Of a stretch of 64,000 bases of DNA, positions 8,453-16,869 are shown piece by piece (the first letter of the stretch is position 1; each line of letters starts with the position of its first letter). The position numbers were made by a program, and so were the translations under genes. Origin of the DNA: Hoeflea sp. IMCC20628 (lineage in GTDB: Bacteria > Pseudomonadota > Alphaproteobacteria > Rhizobiales > Rhizobiaceae); contig NZ_CP011479.1 of NCBI RefSeq assembly GCF_001011155.1, forward strand, positions 1,320,501 through 1,384,500, read 5' to 3'. Below the pieces are notes generated by a model. It made no database searches and had not been told where the DNA came from. It was given only the letters and a program-made list of their open reading frames with translations.

Positions 8453-9346
8453 TCAGGTGTTGCCAAAGCGCTGCGCGAGTCGTGCATCAGGCGGCGGTAG
8501 CGGGCCGGAGGGCGTGGTGGCATTGGCATCAAGCCAGGCTTCGGACGGTGCAAGCACGCGGGCATAGATCGAGGCGACAAGCGCGCGGGTCTCGGGTTCG
8601 GGATCGTTCGGTTGTACCAGGTCAGCGGGGATGGCGAGCACGCGCAATGCCAGACGCCGCCATTCGTGGATCATCAGGCATCTGAGCGCCATGGCGGCTT
8701 CGGGCTGAGGGGCGGGGGCCTGTTCCTGCGCTGCACGGACCGGCAGATAGGCCTGCCGCAAGTCCCCGATCTCGATGCTATGCCGTGCCTCGGCCATGGT
8801 TTCGAGCATGGCAGCACCCGGGATCAGTGATGGCGCATCGGTGAGGGTTGCGCCGGGCAGGCGCAGGGCCGCGGGAAGGTCGGCGGCCCCGGCAAAGCAG
8901 ATGAAGACTTGCGGCGTGAGCTGCAGTGCGCCAGCCGTTTCAACGGTGCGCAGGGTGGCGTCCGACAACGGTTCGGGAGCGATGATCAGGGAGCGCGGGG
9001 TGCCGGGCGGTAACAGCGACGAGGCAGCGTAGATCCGGCGCTCGGCGCTCAGCACCGTCTCCGCCACATCAGCTGACAAGCGGTAAAAACTGTTTCGGCC
9101 CTCGCGCGAGCGTTCGATCCAGCCGTCGGCGGCCAGCCGCGAGAGTGCGGTGCGCACCGCGCCGTGGCCGATTCCGAGCCGCTGCATCAGGCTCTGCAAG
9201 GTGCTGGCCGAGACCTCGCCGCCGCGCGGAACAATGGCGTCGCCCAGAAAAGTGACGATCAGCGACCATGCCGACAGCCGCTGCGAGGCTTGCAGCGCGG
9301 TCAGGCGGGCGGTGATGGTTTTGGCTATCGGATCGGGTTCAAGCAT
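8453..9346 (-). CDS. paaX: Phenylacetic acid degradation repressor PaaX
   Basis: PaaX represses paa genes and is released by phenylacetyl-CoA. The 297-residue protein has an N-terminal winged helix (about 20-95: SLIVTFLGDAIVPRGGEVSASTL, then GHGAVRTALSRLAADGWI) and the PaaX-like central and C-terminal domains; overall length fits the family. It lies directly upstream of paaA on the same strand, separated by the operator region. It is therefore well placed to control paaABCDE and perhaps itself. A second regulator of TetR type accompanies the other paa block at 30166. Confidence 0.93.
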   Translation of the reverse strand: MLEPDPIAKTITARLTALQASQRLSAWSLIVTFLGDAIVPRGGEVSASTLQSLMQRLGIGHGAVRTALSRLAADGWIERSREGRNSFYRLSADVAETVLSAERRIYAASSLLPPGTPRSLIIAPEPLSDATLRTVETAGALQLTPQVFICFAGAADLPAALRLPGATLTDAPSLIPGAAMLETMAEARHSIEIGDLRQAYLPVRAAQEQAPAPQPEAAMALRCLMIHEWRRLALRVLAIPADLVQPNDPEPETRALVASIYARVLAPSEAWLDANATTPSGPLPPPDARLAQRFGNT

Positions 9347-9463
9347 GGCGGAGAGGGAATAGCCGGATTTCGGCGGAGCGGGAAGCCCTGCTCGGAATCA
9401 GCGTTTGCCGCTGGGGATCCCCGGTTTGAAGCCTGGCGTGCAATTATATGCATGGCGCTGTCG

Positions 9464-11068
9464 TCAGCGTTCGGGCACCTCGAACATCTTCATCATGAGT
9501 TCAACATGTGCGGGCTCATTGTCCCATTTGGGCAACAGGGCTTGCATCAATTCGGGCGTCAGGTCCGAATTGCTCTCCCGCCATTTCCGCCCCGCTTCCA
9601 GCGCCTCTTGCTTGCGCCCCGCCATCCAGAATGCGCTGAACAGCATTCGGTAAGCCCAGACCACACCGGGCCCGGCGCGCATTCCGCGCTGGATGAGCTC
9701 TATGGCTTCGTCATAGCGTTTGAGGATCCGGTATGTTGCCGCCCTGCCAAACAGCACGTTGAAATGGAAAGGGTCGAGCGGGCTGAGAGCTTCCGCCCGG
9801 TCGAAATAGACCAGCGCCTCGTTCGGACAGCCGCGGTAATTCGCATTCCAGCCCTTGCGCAGCCAGCCCCAGGCATTGTTCGGATCAAGCGTTAGCGCCC
9901 TGTCGGCAAAAAGGTCGGCCTGGACGAAATCATCTGCGGCCAGCGCACTGGCCGCCGACAAAGCGACAAGCGATGCGGGATCGTCACCCGCCAGGGGGGC
10001 TGCCCGGGCCACCAGATCGACCGCTGCCAAACGGTCGGTAACCGCATCCTTGCTCCATAGATAGCAGCACTCATGGCTGTGGCACCACGCCTTGTAGGCG
10101 AGCGCCGGTGCATAGTCGGGCGCATGGTCGAGCGCGGTGTCGAGCAAAGCGATGGCCTTGAGGTTTTCTTCCCGCCGGTGCGCCCAGAAATGAGGAAGCG
10201 CGGTCAGCACCAGCTCATAGGCGGTCCTGTCCGCCGCCGGCCGCTGCCTGGCGCGGGCAATCTCGGCGGCACGCAAATTGGGGGCGATCTGGCCTGCAAC
10301 CTGGGCTGCGATCCGGTCCTGAAGGTCGAAGAGGTCATCGATCCGGTCATCGAACCGCTCGGCCCAGAGCGCGCGTCCGTCGCCGGCCGACACCAGCTCC
10401 ACCGATATGCGGATCCGCTCGCCGGATCGGCGCACCGTTCCTTCGACCACGTAATCAGCGCCAAGCCGGTCGCCAATGGTCTGGATGTCAAGCGGCTGAC
10501 CGCGCAAGGCAAAGGCCGACTGGCGGGCGATCACATGAAAATCATGCACCCGCGACAGCGCGCCGGTGATTTCGGAGACCACTCCGTCAGCAAACATGTC
10601 GGCATCCGCAGCACCGAGTTCGTCAAAGGCGAGGACAGCCAGCCGTGGCCGGTTGTGCTGGAACTGCGGTTGCGGCAGGCCGGATTCGGGGGCGTCGTCG
10701 GCTGCCGTACGCATCATCCGCAACCAATCCTCAAATCCTTCCGAGGCGAGGTCAAAACCATCGAGAAAAACCCCGTCCTCTTCGCTATCAACGGTGATTT
10801 CACTGCCGTGCAACCAGACATATTGCCGGTCGGCCAACAGCGCGCCCGCAAGGTCGCGGCGCATCACCGAGAGTTCCTGGCGCAGAGACGCCCGCGCCTG
10901 ATCGCCCGACCGGTCCGACCACAGCAGGTCAGCCAGCCGTCCGCGCTCGGCCCGCATGTCAGGTTGCCGGGCAAGGAATGCCAGCATCGCCTGGCCGCGC
11001 CGCGACAGGGCCTTGGGCGCAGCCGGACCGGTCAAGCGGAATGGACCTTTGAGATGCAATGTCAGCAC
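9464..11068 (-). CDS. SARP/winged-helix regulator with TolB-like and TPR domains
   Basis: The 534-residue protein looks like a one-component cytoplasmic regulator. Residues ~1-95 form a winged-helix DNA-binding domain of the SARP/BTAD type (LSRRGQAMLAFLARQPDMRA). Residues ~140-275 match the TolB-like domain often found behind such domains (LAVLAFDELGAADADMFADG, GADYVVEGTVRRSGERI). The remainder is a run of TPR-like helices, e.g. around NNAWGWLRKGWNANYRG. No membrane span or sensor domain is visible. It is transcribed away from the DUF1127 gene at 11251, a pairing seen with other regulators in Rhizobiales. The ligand and regulon are unknown. Confidence 0.8.
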   Translation of the reverse strand: MLTLHLKGPFRLTGPAAPKALSRRGQAMLAFLARQPDMRAERGRLADLLWSDRSGDQARASLRQELSVMRRDLAGALLADRQYVWLHGSEITVDSEEDGVFLDGFDLASEGFEDWLRMMRTAADDAPESGLPQPQFQHNRPRLAVLAFDELGAADADMFADGVVSEITGALSRVHDFHVIARQSAFALRGQPLDIQTIGDRLGADYVVEGTVRRSGERIRISVELVSAGDGRALWAERFDDRIDDLFDLQDRIAAQVAGQIAPNLRAAEIARARQRPAADRTAYELVLTALPHFWAHRREENLKAIALLDTALDHAPDYAPALAYKAWCHSHECCYLWSKDAVTDRLAAVDLVARAAPLAGDDPASLVALSAASALAADDFVQADLFADRALTLDPNNAWGWLRKGWNANYRGCPNEALVYFDRAEALSPLDPFHFNVLFGRAATYRILKRYDEAIELIQRGMRAGPGVVWAYRMLFSAFWMAGRKQEALEAGRKWRESNSDLTPELMQALLPKWDNEPAHVELMMKMFEVPER

Positions 11069-11250
11069 GGATACACCAGCAACCGGAGGGAAGATTCAAA
11101 GCGGAACGGCGCTTTTTACGCGCCAAGCTAACATTTTTACGGAAATCTTGCGATGGGGCCGGAGTTTTTGTGCCGAGGCTTGCGAGGGTTTTGCGCGGGC
11201 GATGCAGTGTGAGGCATCGACATTCGCCAATCCAACCGCAGGAGAAGACC

Positions 11251-11463
11251 ATGGCCATTTCCATTGCCACCAGCACTGCTCCAGTGGCCTCGCTGGCCCG
11301 CAGCATCACCCGGCCCACCGTGGCGGTTCTGAATTGGTTGATCGCCTGGGATGCCAGATGGTGTCAAGCCCAGCGCATGAAGCAGCTCACCAATGAGGAG
11401 CGCCGCGATATGGGGTTGCCGCTCCGCATCGAGCGGCCACGTCTGCCCGATTACGGGTGGTGA
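11251..11463 (+). CDS. DUF1127 (YjiS-like) small protein
   Basis: This 70-residue basic protein ends in the conserved DUF1127 core (LTNEERRDMGLPL). In alphaproteobacteria, short Arg-rich DUF1127 proteins have been linked to RNA turnover and phosphate or carbon metabolism; the exact role here is unknown. The ATG at 11251 is preceded by AGGAGA at the correct distance, so the longer in-frame opening upstream is not used. It is divergent from the SARP-type regulator and convergent with the DUF938 gene. Confidence 0.85.
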   Translation: MAISIATSTAPVASLARSITRPTVAVLNWLIAWDARWCQAQRMKQLTNEERRDMGLPLRIERPRLPDYGW

Positions 11464-11520
11464 CCCCTGTGGTGAACGCCTGCGGCACAGGACAGGGCGC
11501 AATTACGGCCCCCCAACGCC

Positions 11521-12129
11521 TTACTGCCGCGTGAACACCACGCCGAGATTGTTGGCGGGCATTTCGGTGACGGATGTCAGGGCCATTCCGGATTGCCCGG
11601 CAACGCTTTCCACATCCTCAAGCAGGCGAATGCCCCAAGCGGGGTTTCGGGCGCGCAGGCTTGCGTCGAACTCGACATTGCTTGGAACAAGCGGCTGGCC
11701 TTGGCGCCGGTAGGGGCCGTAAAGCACCAGTACGCCACCGACGGGCAGAAGCTGGCCCGCGGATGTGAGCAGGCCTTGTGTGGCTGGCCAAGGGCTGATG
11801 TGGACCATGTTGATGGCGATCATCGCGTCGGCGCGTTCGACCGGCCAGATCTCGGCCGCAGCGTCGATGTCGAGTGGTGTCAGCACGTTGGGCATGACGT
11901 CGGTTTTGGCCCAGTGCTCAATTGAGGCACGGGCTTCCGGTGAGGGATCGGATGGCTGCCAGATCAGGTTTGGAAACAGGCGCGCGAAATGGATGACGTG
12001 CTCGCCGGAGCCGCTGGCAAGTTCGAGCACGGTTCCGCTGTCGGGCAGGACATGGCGCAACAGATCGGCGATCGGGTCACGATTGCGAAGCGCGGACGGG
12101 CTGGAAAGTCTCGGGTCCTGGTCGGGCAT
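11521..12129 (-). CDS. DUF938 family SAM-dependent methyltransferase
   Basis: The 202-residue protein resembles class I methyltransferases of the DUF938 family. The SAM-binding loop is VLELASGSGEHV, followed by ACFQ-like region WQPSDPSPEA and the acidic/helix segment AINMVHISPWPATQGLL. DUF938 substrates are not established. I start at ATG 12129, which gives the usual family length. The same frame continues open upstream to a Met at 12375 (about 82 extra codons with a hydrophobic start), which does not resemble the family. It is convergent with the DUF1127 gene. Confidence 0.8.
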   Translation of the reverse strand: MPDQDPRLSSPSALRNRDPIADLLRHVLPDSGTVLELASGSGEHVIHFARLFPNLIWQPSDPSPEARASIEHWAKTDVMPNVLTPLDIDAAAEIWPVERADAMIAINMVHISPWPATQGLLTSAGQLLPVGGVLVLYGPYRRQGQPLVPSNVEFDASLRARNPAWGIRLLEDVESVAGQSGMALTSVTEMPANNLGVVFTRQ

Positions 12130-12436
12130 TTCGGGTCCTTGGCGGCTGTGCAGAGAGAGGATGCTGCTGGAGACAGCACGGATATCAACAGCCAGCCTAC
12201 AATGGACGAGCTGACCATGGATCACAAATGCGAGGCACTCGATTTCACTCATACCCACCGAAAACTCCGGCCAGCCCCGCAGCACTCTCTCTTGCTGCTT
12301 GAACATTATCTGTTTCGTACCCCGGATGCGTTTTTTGGCGATGAACACACCAACCGTTAACGCCAGCCCAGCCATTTGCTGTTCTCACAGGAATGGCCCG
12401 CCTTGCGATGTCATTTCGATGTCTGGTGGGCTGCAA
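12130..12436. other. Intergenic, 307 bp, upstream of the DUF938 gene
   Basis: No separate gene is supported. The DUF938 reading frame stays open through most of it on the minus strand (to a Met near 12375), encoding a hydrophobic start (AGLALTVGVFIAKK) with no domain I recognise. It could be an unusual N-terminal extension, a small membrane protein read into the downstream gene, or chance. The promoter of the methyltransferase presumably lies here. Confidence 0.4.
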
Positions 12437-13216
12437 TCAGCCGGTTCGGCCGTAAAAGGTCATGCGGGCCGCCTCGGACAGGGAGACGCCTGGCTCGGTG
12501 TTGTAGGCAAGTACCGCGAGCATGCGGGTTCGATCGCCTTCGTTTGGCGCGACGCGGTGCATCGAATTGCGTCCGCGGAAAAACACCAGCGTGCCGGCTT
12601 CCGCATTCAGTTGCTCGACTTCTGTCCGGCCATCGAGAATGTCGGCGACAGCGTCGAAATTCATTTCGCCGGCATCGGCATCGCGAACGGCGTTGACATA
12701 TTCAAACTCGCCGCCGCGTTCGGGCGGCTGAACCATCAGCGTGATGGCAAAGGACGAGTTGTCAAAATGCCAGCCCAGTTCCTGGCCGGTCCTGGCAAAG
12801 TGGAGATTGATCGACGACAAGGGATCGGCGTATTCATAGAGCGCGGTCTCGCCCAGCACCTTGCAGAGGAAGTCGCGAAATTCCGGTGCGTTGTAGAGCG
12901 TTCTGAGAGCAGATTGCTGCGGCATCAGATCATCGGTGATGCAGCCTTTTGAAGACACGACAAGCCGGTTGCGCGGGTGGTCGGCGTCAAAGTCCGGGTC
13001 CTGCGGGCTGAGATAGACCGTGTGTTTGGCGGTGCTGGCGAAAACCTTGTCCTCGTTCTCGCGCCCCTCGGCCTGAATTTCCTCAATCGCTGGCTGCGTC
13101 ACGAATTGCGGCATCACCAGAATGCCGTGGTCTTCGTATGTCTTGCGGCAGGCGGCGCGAAAGGCAGAAATTTCAATGGGATAGGTGGTCAAGTCAACAA
13201 TCTGATTCAGGTCCAT
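12437..13216 (-). CDS. 2-oxoglutarate/Fe(II)-dependent oxygenase (ArpA-like)
   Basis: The 259-residue protein carries the double-stranded beta-helix iron site: His150-x-Asp152 (WHFDNS) and His220 (NSMHRVAP), with Arg231 (RTRML) placed to bind 2-oxoglutarate. It probably hydroxylates a small molecule, possibly an amino acid. It resembles the ArpA-like group named after a Streptomyces protein. It is divergent from the LysR gene at 13336, which is followed by a DadA-type amino-acid dehydrogenase. That suggests a LysR-controlled amino-acid modification or catabolic unit. The substrate is not predictable from sequence alone. Confidence 0.75.
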   Translation of the reverse strand: MDLNQIVDLTTYPIEISAFRAACRKTYEDHGILVMPQFVTQPAIEEIQAEGRENEDKVFASTAKHTVYLSPQDPDFDADHPRNRLVVSSKGCITDDLMPQQSALRTLYNAPEFRDFLCKVLGETALYEYADPLSSINLHFARTGQELGWHFDNSSFAITLMVQPPERGGEFEYVNAVRDADAGEMNFDAVADILDGRTEVEQLNAEAGTLVFFRGRNSMHRVAPNEGDRTRMLAVLAYNTEPGVSLSEAARMTFYGRTG

Positions 13217-13285
13217 GATCTGTCCTCAGCAACAGGTTCGAGTGATGGCCTGACAAGCATTACACGGCGCGGAAGAATTGAAATA

Positions 13286-13299
13286 ATTGTATTATCAAT
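13286..13299. promoter_or_regulatory. Candidate LysR box between oxygenase and LysR gene
   Basis: ATTG and CAAT arms separated by six A/T-rich bases form an interrupted inverted repeat in the 119-bp divergent gap. LysR regulators bind such dyads between their own gene and the divergent target. Position and composition fit. The evidence is one weak dyad in an A/T-rich stretch, so confidence is low. Confidence 0.35.
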
Positions 13300-13335
13300 G
13301 TTTTTAAGAAAGAAAACCTTGGCTTACAAGAGGCG

Positions 13336-14241
13336 ATGAGCAAAATCACGATACGGCAATGCGAGTATTTTCGGGCGGTTGCGCAAACCGGTGGCATCGC
13401 GTCCGCGGCGCGGGCAATCGGGATTTCGCAGCCTGCGGTGGCCCAGTCGATCAGCAAGCTGGAGGACATGACCGGGCTTGTGCTGTTCCGGCGCCTTCAT
13501 GCACGCGGCATGGTGCTGACGGCGCAGGGCACCGAGTTCCTGCGCCATACCGAGGAGTTGCTGGCGTGTGCGGAGCGGGTTGATCAAGCCATCGAAGGCA
13601 TCGCCGACAATCGGACCGGCACAATCCGGCTTGGCTGCTTTCAATCGATCGCGCCGTTCTGTCTGGCGCGGATCGTGCGCGGCTATCGTGATCTGGCGCC
13701 GGGCGTTGTTCTCGAGGTCAAGGAAATGCTGCAGGAGGAGCTGATGGTTGCGATCGGGCAGAACGAACTCGATCTGGCCATCATGTATGATCTCGGGCTG
13801 GATCCGGGTCTGTTTGGCTGGCGCGGGCTGTCAGCGGCCAAACCCTATCTCATCGTTCCTGAGGGCCACCGGCTGGCGCACAACACATCGGTGTCGTTGA
13901 GCGAGATCGCGTCGGAGGATTACATCCTGTTTGATGCGCCGCGGAGCAGGGAGTATTTCCATTCGATCTTTGCCCATCACGGCATCAGCCCACGCATCGT
14001 GTTTCGCTCCGCCTCGATCGAATCTGTGCGGTGCAGTGTTGCCAATGGGCTTGGGGTTTCGTTGCTGGCGATGCGCCCGGTTGCCAATGAGACCTATGAC
14101 GGTGGCCGGGTGGTGCCGATCGAACTTGAGGAAAACCTGCCGCCAATGCCAATCGTCGCTGCTTACAAAGCGGACCATGCCCCGGGTGCCCTGACGCTGC
14201 CGTTTGTCGACTATTGCGAGCAGCTGTTCAAGGAGCTTTAG
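13336..14241 (+). CDS. LysR-family transcriptional regulator
   Basis: The 301-residue protein has the LysR architecture: an N-terminal helix-turn-helix (ITIRQCEYFRAVAQTGGIAS, then ARAIGISQPAVAQSISKLE) over residues ~1-65, and a type-2 periplasmic-binding-protein effector domain over ~90-295. It lies between a divergent 2OG-Fe(II) oxygenase and a downstream DadA-like dehydrogenase. Those two are its likely targets, probably with an amino acid or its oxo-acid as effector. The neighbours suggest this; the sequence does not prove it. Confidence 0.88.
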   Translation: MSKITIRQCEYFRAVAQTGGIASAARAIGISQPAVAQSISKLEDMTGLVLFRRLHARGMVLTAQGTEFLRHTEELLACAERVDQAIEGIADNRTGTIRLGCFQSIAPFCLARIVRGYRDLAPGVVLEVKEMLQEELMVAIGQNELDLAIMYDLGLDPGLFGWRGLSAAKPYLIVPEGHRLAHNTSVSLSEIASEDYILFDAPRSREYFHSIFAHHGISPRIVFRSASIESVRCSVANGLGVSLLAMRPVANETYDGGRVVPIELEENLPPMPIVAAYKADHAPGALTLPFVDYCEQLFKEL

Positions 14242-14351
14242 GCTGCTTGGAACGCGTCCTCCGGCATCGCTTGCAACGCAGGTTATTTACCCTAGGATCG
14301 GAATTGATTTGCTTCAGTAAGCGCGTGAAAAGCCGGGAAGGACTGCCAGTC

Positions 14352-15608
14352 ATGAGAGTTGTCGTAATGGGAGCCGGGGTCATTGGCGTCACCACCGCCT
14401 ATTATCTGGCCAAGGGTGGCGCGGACGTTGTGGTGCTTGACCGGCAGACCGGGCCGGGGCTGGAAACCAGCTATGCCAATGCCGGCGAGCTGAGCTACGG
14501 CATGACCTCGCCATGGGCCGCACCCGGCGTGCCGGTGAAGGCGCTCAAATGGCTGTTCATGAAGCGCCGTCCGCTGTTCATCTGGCCGCTAATCAGCCCG
14601 ACCATGTGGAAGTGGGGGCTGCAGATGCTGCAGAATTGCAACGACGAAAGCTACCGGGTCAACAAGGGACGGATGATGAGAATTTCGAACTATTCGCGCG
14701 ATGTGATGCCCGAGCTGATCAGCGAGACCGGCATCGACTATGACGGACGTGAGCAGGGCACGCTGCAGCTGTTCCGCAATGCCAAGCAGATGAAGGATTC
14801 GCGCGCCGATCAGGAGATCCTCGCGGAATACGACTCGCCCTACGAGGTGCTGGGCCGCGACGCCTGCATCGCGGTTGAACCGGCGCTCAGCGAGGTTCGC
14901 AACAAGTTCGTCGGCGGGCTGCGGCTGACGGCCGACCGCACCGGCGATTGCCGCATGTTCACCATGGCGCTGGCGGAAAAATGTGCCGAGATGGGCGTCG
15001 AGTTCCAGTATGGCCAGTCGATCAGGGCCATCGCCGTTGAGGACGGCAAGATTGCCGGGGTCGACACCGAGATCGCCGGGCGGATCGAAGGCGACGCCTA
15101 TGTATGTGCGCTGGGAAGTTTTGGTCCGCGGCTGCTCAAACCCATTGGCGTCAATCTGCCGGTCTATCCGGTCAAAGGCTATTCGGTGACGCTGCCGGTA
15201 ACTGACGATGCTTTCGCTCCGCAATCGACCATCATGGACGAGACCCACAAGGTGGCGATCACCCGGCTCGGTGACCGCATCCGCGTTGCCGGCACCGCCG
15301 AAATCGCCGGGTATTCCAACCGCCTCGGTCCGCATGCCACCGACACGGTCAAACACGTCATCAGCGATCTGTTCCCCAAGGGCGGCGACATCACCAAAGC
15401 CGAAGGCTGGACTGGCCTCAGGCCGATGACGCCGGACGGCACGCCGGTGCTCGGGGCCTCGCGCTACGACAATCTCTACCTCAACACCGGTCACGGCACA
15501 CTGGGCTGGACCATGGCCTGCGGCTCCGGCCGCGCGGTGGCGGATGTGGTGCTGGGCAAGCAGCCGGAGATCTCGTTCGAGGGACTGACGGCGGAGCGGT
15601 ATGGGTGA
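14352..15608 (+). CDS. dadA: D-amino-acid dehydrogenase (DadA family, FAD-dependent)
   Basis: DadA-type enzymes oxidise D-amino acids to oxo acids and pass electrons to the respiratory chain. The 418-residue protein begins with the FAD-binding Rossmann motif VVVMGAGVIGVTTAYYLA and ends with the DAO-family C-terminal signature GWTGLRPMTPDGTP and NTGHGTLGWTMACGSGRAV. I chose ATG 14352, which has GGAAGGA upstream and places the Rossmann loop at the very N-terminus; the frame is open further upstream without a ribosome site. It follows the LysR gene by 110 bp on the same strand. Many DadA paralogues act on other imino/amino acids such as hydroxyproline isomers, so specificity is open. Confidence 0.85.
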   Translation: MRVVVMGAGVIGVTTAYYLAKGGADVVVLDRQTGPGLETSYANAGELSYGMTSPWAAPGVPVKALKWLFMKRRPLFIWPLISPTMWKWGLQMLQNCNDESYRVNKGRMMRISNYSRDVMPELISETGIDYDGREQGTLQLFRNAKQMKDSRADQEILAEYDSPYEVLGRDACIAVEPALSEVRNKFVGGLRLTADRTGDCRMFTMALAEKCAEMGVEFQYGQSIRAIAVEDGKIAGVDTEIAGRIEGDAYVCALGSFGPRLLKPIGVNLPVYPVKGYSVTLPVTDDAFAPQSTIMDETHKVAITRLGDRIRVAGTAEIAGYSNRLGPHATDTVKHVISDLFPKGGDITKAEGWTGLRPMTPDGTPVLGASRYDNLYLNTGHGTLGWTMACGSGRAVADVVLGKQPEISFEGLTAERYG

Positions 15609-15776
15609 GGCACCCATTCGGGTGGATTGCTTGGCCGTCATGTTTGGGGCTCAGTCGAGGCCGATGAAAACGAAACCCTGATTGAGCCTGACGTCGCAAT
15701 TGACAGTTTTCACAGACAGGTGGATTCTGTTTCGTCAGCCGCAGTGTGCTGATTGGTCTCAACAGAGGTGAATCAC

Positions 15777-16136
15777 ATGAAAAGTTTGATTTTGGTCTGT
15801 CTTGCGGCAACGCTGGGCATGATGAGTGCGGCACAGGCAGAGGTGACTGCCGGCACCTACACGGTCGAAGGAACCAATCTCGACGGCAGCAGCTATGGCG
15901 GCACCGCGACCATCGAGCTCAGCTCCGACACCACCTGCCACATTCACTGGAGCACCGGCACTGAATCTAACGGCATCTGCATGCTTTATGACAATGCATT
16001 TGCCGCGGGCTATGTGTTCGAGACTGGCACCGTCGGGCTGGTGGTCTACCAGGTGATGGACGACGGCACGCTTGAAGGCGCCTGGACCATCGACGGTCAG
16101 TCCGGCTCGGGTACGGAGAGACTGATCCCGCAGTGA
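15777..16136 (+). CDS. Small secreted protein of unknown function
   Basis: This 119-residue protein has a clear signal peptide (KSLILVCLAATLGMMSAAQA) and a mature part rich in Gly, Thr and Ser. It contains two Cys (DTTCHIHW, NGICMLYD) about 15 residues apart that could form a disulphide in the periplasm. The mature region looks like a small all-beta fold. I recognise no family. The ATG is preceded by AGAGGTG at a good distance. It stands alone between dadA and a convergent SDR gene. Confidence 0.7.
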   Translation: MKSLILVCLAATLGMMSAAQAEVTAGTYTVEGTNLDGSSYGGTATIELSSDTTCHIHWSTGTESNGICMLYDNAFAAGYVFETGTVGLVVYQVMDDGTLEGAWTIDGQSGSGTERLIPQ

Positions 16137-16245
16137 TGGACGAGGGCAGGGACCGGCCGGTGCGGTGGCCACGCGTACCACACATTGCATGTCGACACCG
16201 GGACCGGAACACTGGGCAGGATCATGGCGTGCGGTTCAAAACCCG

Positions 16246-16848
16246 CTAAGCCGACTGCATGTTCAGCGCCTTCCCATCATACCGGCCTGTCGTTGCAGCT
16301 TGCGCCAGCACATGCGCCACATCGGCGCGGGAGGCCTTGGCGGTCTTGTCAACGTCATCGCCGAGGATCACATCCGTGCTGCGACCGTCATCGGTCAAGG
16401 CCACCGGGCGCAGGATGGCATAGGTCAGGCCTGAAGCCTTGAGGTGTTCGTCGGCCTCGTGCTTGGCCTTGAGGTAATGAGCCAGGTCGCCTTCGGGATT
16501 GGACTGGTCGGCGCCGACGGAGCTCAGCATCACGAAGCGGCTGACACCGGCTTCAACCGCCAGATCGACCAGACGCTTGGCGCCATCGCGATCGACCTTG
16601 TCGGTCATGTCCGGGCCGGTGGATCCGCCGGAACCGGCGGCGAAGATGACGGCGTCCATGCCATCGCAAACGCCCGATTGCAGATCAGTCAGATCACCGT
16701 GGCGCAGGCTGACGCCCTTGGGGAGATCGCTGGTGTCGGAGCTTTCGCGCACCAGCGCCGTGGGTGTGTGGCCCTGATCAACGAGGTCCTGGACCAGTTG
16801 CAGACCGGTTGTGCCGGTTGCGCCGGCGACAAGAATGTTCATGCTCAT
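16246..16848 (-). CDS. NmrA/SDR-like NAD(P)-binding protein
   Basis: The 200-residue protein is an atypical short-chain dehydrogenase of the NAD(P)-binding_10/YwnB type. The cofactor loop is VAGATGTTGLQLV at the N-terminus, and the middle has VSRFVMLSSVGADQ followed by HYLKAKHEADEHL, where a Lys occupies the usual active-site helix. The ATG at 16848 has AAGGA upstream. It follows the GST gene by 21 bp on the same strand, so it is probably the third gene of an aldehyde dehydrogenase-GST-SDR operon. The substrate is unknown. Confidence 0.82.
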   Translation of the reverse strand: MSMNILVAGATGTTGLQLVQDLVDQGHTPTALVRESSDTSDLPKGVSLRHGDLTDLQSGVCDGMDAVIFAAGSGGSTGPDMTDKVDRDGAKRLVDLAVEAGVSRFVMLSSVGADQSNPEGDLAHYLKAKHEADEHLKASGLTYAILRPVALTDDGRSTDVILGDDVDKTAKASRADVAHVLAQAATTGRYDGKALNMQSA

Positions 16849-16869
16849 GATGTGTTCCTTCAGATTGGG

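Noticed and set aside
13217-13335. A tRNA-like GGTTCGA string near 13235
   Set aside because: No cloverleaf can be built around it; no tRNA or rRNA was found anywhere in the window.
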